DNA of 64,000 bases, from the NCBI RefSeq assembly GCF_002024165.1, contig NZ_MWQN01000001.1:2542001-2606000 (forward strand), given 5' to 3'. This DNA comes from Embleya scabrispora. GTDB taxonomy: Bacteria; Actinomycetota; Actinomycetes; Streptomycetales; Streptomycetaceae. Shown piece by piece: positions 60,324-64,000 of the stretch. The position numbers and the translations under genes were made by a program. Within the stretch, counting starts at the first letter, position 1. The number at the start of each line of letters is the position of its first letter. The notes beneath the pieces are model-generated. The model was given only the letters and a program-made list of their open reading frames with translations. It did not search any database and had not been told where the DNA came from.

Positions 60324-61385
60324 ATGGATCGTCCCGCACGCGATGTCCGCACCCTCCCGAAGGCTCATCTCCACCTGCACTTCACGGGATCCATGCGGTC
60401 GGAAACCCTGTTGGAACTGGCGGACCTGCACGGTGTGCGGCTGCCCGACTCGCTGACCTCGGGCCGGCCGCCACGATTGCGGGCCACCGACGAGCGCGGC
60501 TGGTTCCGCTTCCAGCGGCTGTACGACATCGCGCGCTCGTGTGTGCGCTCCGAGGACGACATGCATCGGCTGGTCCGCGAGGCGGCCGAGGACGATCGGG
60601 CCGAGGGGTCCGGGTGGCTGGAGATCCAGGTCGATCCGACCTCGTACGCGCCGCGGCTGGGTGGGCTGACCCCGGCGGTGGAGATCGTGCTGGACGCGGT
60701 GGAGGCGGCACGGGCGGCGACCGGGATCGGGATCGCCGTGGTGATCGCGGCGAATCGCACCAAGCACCAGTTGGAGGCGCGGACGCTCGCGCGGCTCGCG
60801 GCGCAGTACACCGATCGCGGCGTGGTCGGGTTCGGGCTGTCCAACGACGAGCGGCGCGGGCGGGCGCCGGCGTTCGAGAAGGCCTTCGAGATCGCCCGGC
60901 ACGCGGGGCTGTTCGCCGATCCGCACGGTGGCGAGTTGGACGGGCCGCGCAGTATCCGGGACTGCGTGGACGTGTTGGGGGCGCGGCGGCTCGGGCACGG
61001 GATCCGGGTCGTGGAGGATCCCGAGTTGATGGCGGTGTTGGCCCGGCGGCGGATCGTGTGCGAGGTGTGTCCGGCCTCCAATGTCGCGCTCGGCGTCTAC
61101 GACAAGGCGGCGGACGTACCGTTGCGGACGTTGTTCGAGGCGGGGGTGCCGATCGCGCTGGGCGCGGACGATCCGCTGCTCTTCGGGTCGCGGTTGGCCG
61201 CGCAGTATGAGCTGGCTCGGGACGAACACGATTTCACCGACGCGGAGTTGGCGGAGCTGGCGCGGCAGTCGATCCTGGGCTCGGTGGCGCCGGCGGAGGT
61301 GCAGCGGGAGTTGCTGGACGGGGTGGAGCGGTGGCTGGCGGGGGTGGGGGCGGAGTTCGTGCCCACCCGCCCACCCGTTGCGTGA
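60324..61385 (+). CDS. adenosine deaminase-like metallohydrolase
   Basis: A 353-residue amidohydrolase-superfamily protein of the adenosine/AMP deaminase family. Zinc ligands appear in HLHLHFTGSM (HxH), PHGGE and the Asp pair LGADDPLLF; the RLGHGI histidine motif is also present. The HAGE and T/SDDP consensus of true adenosine deaminases is altered to HGGE and ADDP, so the substrate may be adenosine, another 6-aminopurine nucleoside or something else. Similar proteins occupy this place in Streptomyces. ATG (MDRPARDV) chosen; CATGAT lies 6 nt before it. Converges with murB. Confidence 0.85.
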   Translation: MDRPARDVRTLPKAHLHLHFTGSMRSETLLELADLHGVRLPDSLTSGRPPRLRATDERGWFRFQRLYDIARSCVRSEDDMHRLVREAAEDDRAEGSGWLEIQVDPTSYAPRLGGLTPAVEIVLDAVEAARAATGIGIAVVIAANRTKHQLEARTLARLAAQYTDRGVVGFGLSNDERRGRAPAFEKAFEIARHAGLFADPHGGELDGPRSIRDCVDVLGARRLGHGIRVVEDPELMAVLARRRIVCEVCPASNVALGVYDKAADVPLRTLFEAGVPIALGADDPLLFGSRLAAQYELARDEHDFTDAELAELARQSILGSVAPAEVQRELLDGVERWLAGVGAEFVPTRPPVA

Positions 61386-61428
61386 GGTGAAGGGCTGCGG
61401 AATCGGGGTGCGGGTTGGGGGCCGACTG

Positions 61429-61455
61429 GGGCCCGGATGCAGTGGGGCCGGGCCC
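61429..61455. terminator. hairpin between convergent deaminase and murB genes
   Basis: GGGCCCGG and CCGGGCCC form an 8-bp stem with an 11-nt loop just before the murB stop. Confidence 0.5.
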
Positions 61456-61459
61456 TGGG

Positions 61460-62512
61460 TCAGAGCTTGGCGTTGATGAGGACTGGTTCGTTGGTCAGGG
61501 TGATGCCGAAGGTTTCGGCTACGCCGTCGCGGACCTCTCGGGCCAGGGTGAGGAGGTCTTCCGTGGTGGCCTTGCCGCGGTTGGTCAGGGCCAGGGTGTG
61601 TTTGGTGGAGATGCGGGCTCTGCCTTCTCCGTAGCCCTTGGTGAAGCCTGCCCGTTCGATCAGCCAGGCCGCGGAGGTCTTCACGTGGTCGTCGCCGGAC
61701 GGGTAGCGGGGCGGGGTGACGTCGGGGCCCAGGTGCCGGGCGACGCGCGCGGTGAGGTCGGCGAAGGCGTCGTGGGTCAGGATCGGGTTGGTGAAGAAGG
61801 AGCCCGCGCTCCAGGTGTCGTGGTCGGCCGCGTTCAGGACCATGCCCTTGCCGCGGCGCAGTTCGAGCACGGCGGCGCGGGCTGCGGCCGGTGAGACCCG
61901 CTCCCCCGGCTCGACGCCGAGCACGCGGGCCAGTTCGGCGTAGCGGACCGGGGCCGAGCGGCCGTCGTCGTCGTGCAGCCGGAAGTGCACCCGCAGCACC
62001 ACGAAGCGGTCGTTGCCCTTGAACACGCTGTGCCGGTACGTGAAGCGGCAGTCGGCGGCGGTGAGCGTGCGCGGGCGGCGCTCGGTGCGGTCGTAGACCT
62101 CGACGGAGGTGATCGTCTCGGCGACCTCCTGGCCGTAGGCCCCGACGTTCTGCACCGGGGTGGCGCCCGCGCTGCCGGGGATGCCCGCGAGGCATTCGAT
62201 GCCGGACAGGCCCGCGTCGACCGCGGCGGTGACCACGTCGTCCCACGGCACGCCGGCGTCCACGCTCAGCGTGGTGCCGTCGACGCGCAGGTCCGTGGTG
62301 GCGATTCGCAGCACGTCGCCGGCGAAGCCGTCGTCGCCGACGACCAGGTTGCTGCCGCCGCCGAGCACCAGCAGCGGGGTGCCCTGCTCGTCGGCGGCGC
62401 GGACGACCGCCAGGACCGCGTCCGTGGTCGTGGCCGTGTGGAGCCGACGGGCCGGGCCGCCGAGGCGGAGGGTGGTCAGGGCGGCGAGGGGCGCGTCGAT
62501 TTCAGGCTGCAC
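61460..62512 (-). CDS. murB: UDP-N-acetylenolpyruvoylglucosamine reductase
   Basis: MurB, 350 residues, an FAD enzyme reducing UDP-GlcNAc-enolpyruvate to UDP-MurNAc. FAD-binding PCMH domain: LVLGGGSNLVVGDDGF and GIECLAGIPGSAGATPVQNVGAYGQEV. The catalytic serine is in WSAGSFFTNPI and the Glu in the C-terminal region near ITLTNEPVLI. GTG start with GAGAAT 6 nt upstream (leaderless-like). Upstream lie the two hot-dog genes. Confidence 0.97.
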   Translation of the reverse strand: MQPEIDAPLAALTTLRLGGPARRLHTATTTDAVLAVVRAADEQGTPLLVLGGGSNLVVGDDGFAGDVLRIATTDLRVDGTTLSVDAGVPWDDVVTAAVDAGLSGIECLAGIPGSAGATPVQNVGAYGQEVAETITSVEVYDRTERRPRTLTAADCRFTYRHSVFKGNDRFVVLRVHFRLHDDDGRSAPVRYAELARVLGVEPGERVSPAAARAAVLELRRGKGMVLNAADHDTWSAGSFFTNPILTHDAFADLTARVARHLGPDVTPPRYPSGDDHVKTSAAWLIERAGFTKGYGEGRARISTKHTLALTNRGKATTEDLLTLAREVRDGVAETFGITLTNEPVLINAKL

Positions 62513-62569
62513 CGTTGGATTCTCGCATTCCCCGCCCGGCGCCGGGCTCGGGCGGCCCCGGCCCGGGGC

Positions 62570-62998
62570 TCAGGCCAGTTGCACCACGGCCCTGGGTACG
62601 CCCAGGACCTTGGCGCCGGCGGCGGTGACCACGAGGTCCACGCGGGCCCGGCGGTCGTCCAGCAGCACCGCGACCTTGCCGGTGACCTCGATGGTCGCGC
62701 CCTCGACGGTGTCCGGGACCACGACCGGCTTGGTGAAGCGCACGCCGAATTCGACCAGCGCGCCCGGGTCGCCGAGCCAGTCGGTGACCACGCGGGCGGC
62801 CTCGGCCATGGTGAACATCCCGTGTGCGATCACGTCGGGCAGGCCGACGTCGGTCGCGAACCTGCCGTTCCAGTGGATCGGGTTGAAGTCGCCCGACGCG
62901 CCCGCGTAGCGGACCAGGGTCTCCCGGGTGACCGGGAAGCTGCGCGTGGGCAGTTCGGTGCCGACCACGACGTCGTCGAAGGAGATCTTGGCGGTCAT
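62570..62998 (-). CDS. MaoC-like dehydratase (HadB-type)
   Basis: A 142-residue single hot-dog protein. The hydratase-2 motif YAGASGDFNPIHWN contains the Asp and His pair of R-specific enoyl hydratases, so the fold is probably catalytic. It lies 2 bp from the next gene, resembling the mycobacterial hadA-hadB pair beside rpmG, but this organism need not make mycolic acids. Role in acyl dehydration is inferred. Confidence 0.85.
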   Translation of the reverse strand: MTAKISFDDVVVGTELPTRSFPVTRETLVRYAGASGDFNPIHWNGRFATDVGLPDVIAHGMFTMAEAARVVTDWLGDPGALVEFGVRFTKPVVVPDTVEGATIEVTGKVAVLLDDRRARVDLVVTAAGAKVLGVPRAVVQLA

Positions 62999-63000
62999 GG

Positions 63001-63459
63001 TCAGCCCTCCGATTCGTCGGCGGCGCGGGCCACCAGGCTCGACAGCGCGGTGACGACGTGCTCGCCCTCCACGGTCCTGACTTCGGCGCGGGTGGTGAGG
63101 ACGTCGTTGCCCGCGAGGACCTTGATGTCGTCCACGGTGGTCACCACGGTCAGCCGGTCGCCGGCGCGGACCGGCCGGGTGTACGTGAACTTCTGGTCGC
63201 GGTGGACCACACGCGAGTAGTCCAGGCCCAATTCGGGGTCGTACACGACCTGGTCCGCGGCGCGCATCGTGACCACGATCGCGAAGGTCGGCGGCGCGAT
63301 CACGTCGGGGTGACCGAGGGCCTTGGCCGCCTCGGGGTCGTTGTACGCGGGATCGGGGTCACCGATCGCGGCGGCGAACTCGCGGATCTTCTCCCGACCC
63401 ACCTCGTACGGCTCGGTGGGCGGGTAGGTCCGCCCGATGAACTTCGCGTCCAGCGGCAT
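63001..63459 (-). CDS. HadA-type FAS1-like dehydratase domain protein
   Basis: A 152-residue hot-dog protein with the N-terminal half characteristic of HadA: KFIGRTYPPTEPYEVGREKIREFAAAIGDPDPAYNDPEAAKALGHPDVIAPPTFA, then the central helix and a strand with FTYTRPVRAGDRL. HadA normally lacks the MaoC catalytic pair and partners HadB, as here: the two genes are 2 bp apart. ATG (MPLDAKF) chosen, with AGGGAG 10 nt upstream. Confidence 0.85.
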   Translation of the reverse strand: MPLDAKFIGRTYPPTEPYEVGREKIREFAAAIGDPDPAYNDPEAAKALGHPDVIAPPTFAIVVTMRAADQVVYDPELGLDYSRVVHRDQKFTYTRPVRAGDRLTVVTTVDDIKVLAGNDVLTTRAEVRTVEGEHVVTALSSLVARAADESEG

Positions 63460-63530
63460 GAAGCGGTTCTCCCTGGTGGAGGCGGCGGTGGCCGGCGAGC
63501 CGGCGGGGCAACGCTGCGGAGAATACGACA

Positions 63531-63564
63531 ACGAGGCCACCCCCCTCGTGGGGAGTGGCCTCGT
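63531..63564 (-). terminator. rpmG terminator
   Basis: ACGAGGCCAC pairs with GTGGCCTCGT, with an inner CCCC/GGGG stem, 21 nt after the rpmG stop and upstream of the HadA-type gene. Strong stem, no T run. Confidence 0.65.
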
Positions 63565-63585
63565 CGGTGTCGGGGTGCGAAACGC

Positions 63586-63750
63586 CTAGCGGGTTTCGCG
63601 GTGCGCGGTGTGCGCGTTGCAGCGGGGGCAGTGCTTCTTCATCTCAAGACGGTCCGGGTCGTTGCGCCGGTTCTTCTTGGTGATGTAGTTCCGCTCCTTG
63701 CACTCCACGCAGGCCAGCGTGATCTTCGGGCGGACGTCGGTGGCAGCCAC
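63586..63750 (-). CDS. rpmG: 50S ribosomal protein L33
   Basis: L33, 54 residues, translated as [20 protein letters not shown], then [20 protein letters not shown] and [14 protein letters not shown]. Cysteines in CVEC and CPRC form the zinc-binding C+ ribbon. GTG start after GGAAGG. Located between tRNA-Met and the hot-dog pair, as in many actinobacteria. Confidence 0.97.
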   Translation of the reverse strand: MAATDVRPKITLACVECKERNYITKKNRRNDPDRLEMKKHCPRCNAHTAHRETR

Positions 63751-63826
63751 TGGAGTGCCTTCCTTGCGGTCAGGGGTGAATACAGCAAAAGCAGCCGATA
63801 CGGAGTCTCCCCCGAATCGGCTCGCT

Positions 63827-63902
63827 TGGTAGCGGCGACCGGACTTGAACCGGTGACACAGCGATTATGAGCCGCTTGCTCTACCGACTGAGCTACGCCG
63901 CC
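63827..63902 (-). tRNA. tRNA-Met, elongator (CAT anticodon)
   Basis: 76-nt gene with encoded 3' CCA: acceptor GGCGGCG/CGCCGCT, D arm TAGCTCAGTCGGTAGAGCA, anticodon stem AGCGG/TCGCT around CTCATAA (CAT), T arm CCGGTTCAAGTCCGG. The elongator call fits the G-U first acceptor pair and lack of the initiator-specific mismatch. Confidence 0.95.
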
Positions 63903-63912
63903 TCGACAAGGC

Positions 63913-63934
63913 CCCCGCCTGTCACCAGGCGGGG
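63913..63934 (-). terminator. hairpin between tRNA-Thr and tRNA-Met
   Basis: CCCCGCCTG and CAGGCGGGG form a perfect 9-bp stem with a 4-nt loop between the two tRNA genes; a terminator or processing element. Confidence 0.55.
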
Positions 63935-63947
63935 ATCCCATCGTCTG

Positions 63948-64000
63948 AGCCCCAATACGGAATCGAACCGTAGACCTTCTCCTTACCATGGAGACGCTCT
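63948..64000 (-). tRNA. tRNA-Thr (GGT anticodon), partial at window end
   Basis: 3' part of a tRNA: anticodon arm CTCC-ATGGTAA-GGAG (anticodon GGT), T arm TACGGTTCGATTCCGTA and acceptor 3' strand TTGGGGC. The D arm and 5' acceptor lie beyond the window. Confidence 0.85.

Overview
The window is high-GC actinobacterial chromosome, almost certainly from the Streptomycetaceae or a close relative. The evidence is very GC-rich third codon positions, many GTG and some TTG starts, zinc-binding S4, S14 and L36, a long acidic N-terminus on NusG, DUF1707 proteins, and a gene order matching the Streptomyces ribosomal/RNA polymerase block read in reverse. The genus cannot be fixed from the sequence. Nearly everything is core housekeeping; I see no prophage, insertion sequence, CRISPR array or biosynthetic cluster.

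Left part (1-21 kb): tRNA t6A modification (tsaD cut by the window edge, rimI, tsaB, tsaE), a degenerate L,D-transpeptidase-like protein, a class A penicillin-binding protein, an alpha/beta hydrolase, alanine racemase, the NAD(P)HX repair enzyme, holo-ACP synthase, an EamA exporter with a divergent MarR regulator, then amino-sugar and CoA supply (glmS, coaA, glmM), a DUF389 membrane protein, rplM-rpsI and an anchored secreted-domain protein. Between the convergent marR and glmS genes lies about 1 kb of non-coding DNA. It is one giant inverted repeat, with 173-bp arms identical base for base, flanked by arrays of 29-30-bp repeats. This is the most unusual structure in the window.

Middle (21-40 kb): the alpha, spc and S10 ribosomal operons, all on the minus strand, from rpsJ down to rplQ and truA, including secY-adk-map, two DUF1707 genes and infA. 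The rpsK reading frame is shifted at a C homopolymer just before its universal C-terminus.

Right part (40-64 kb): tuf-fusA-rpsG-rpsL, a DUF4190 protein, rpoC-rpoB, rplL-rplJ, rplA-rplK, nusG-secE and tRNA-Trp. Then come an aspartate-type aminotransferase, an adenosine deaminase-like enzyme, murB, two hot-dog dehydratase-like genes, rpmG (54 codons), tRNA-Met and a partial tRNA-Thr. rpoC is broken by a one-base deletion in a C run. With rpsK, this suggests homopolymer errors in the assembly rather than biology. The S10 and str operons share an almost identical leader hairpin about 100 nt before the first start codon. Several genes carry a TANNNT box 6-7 nt before the start codon, as expected for leaderless transcripts.
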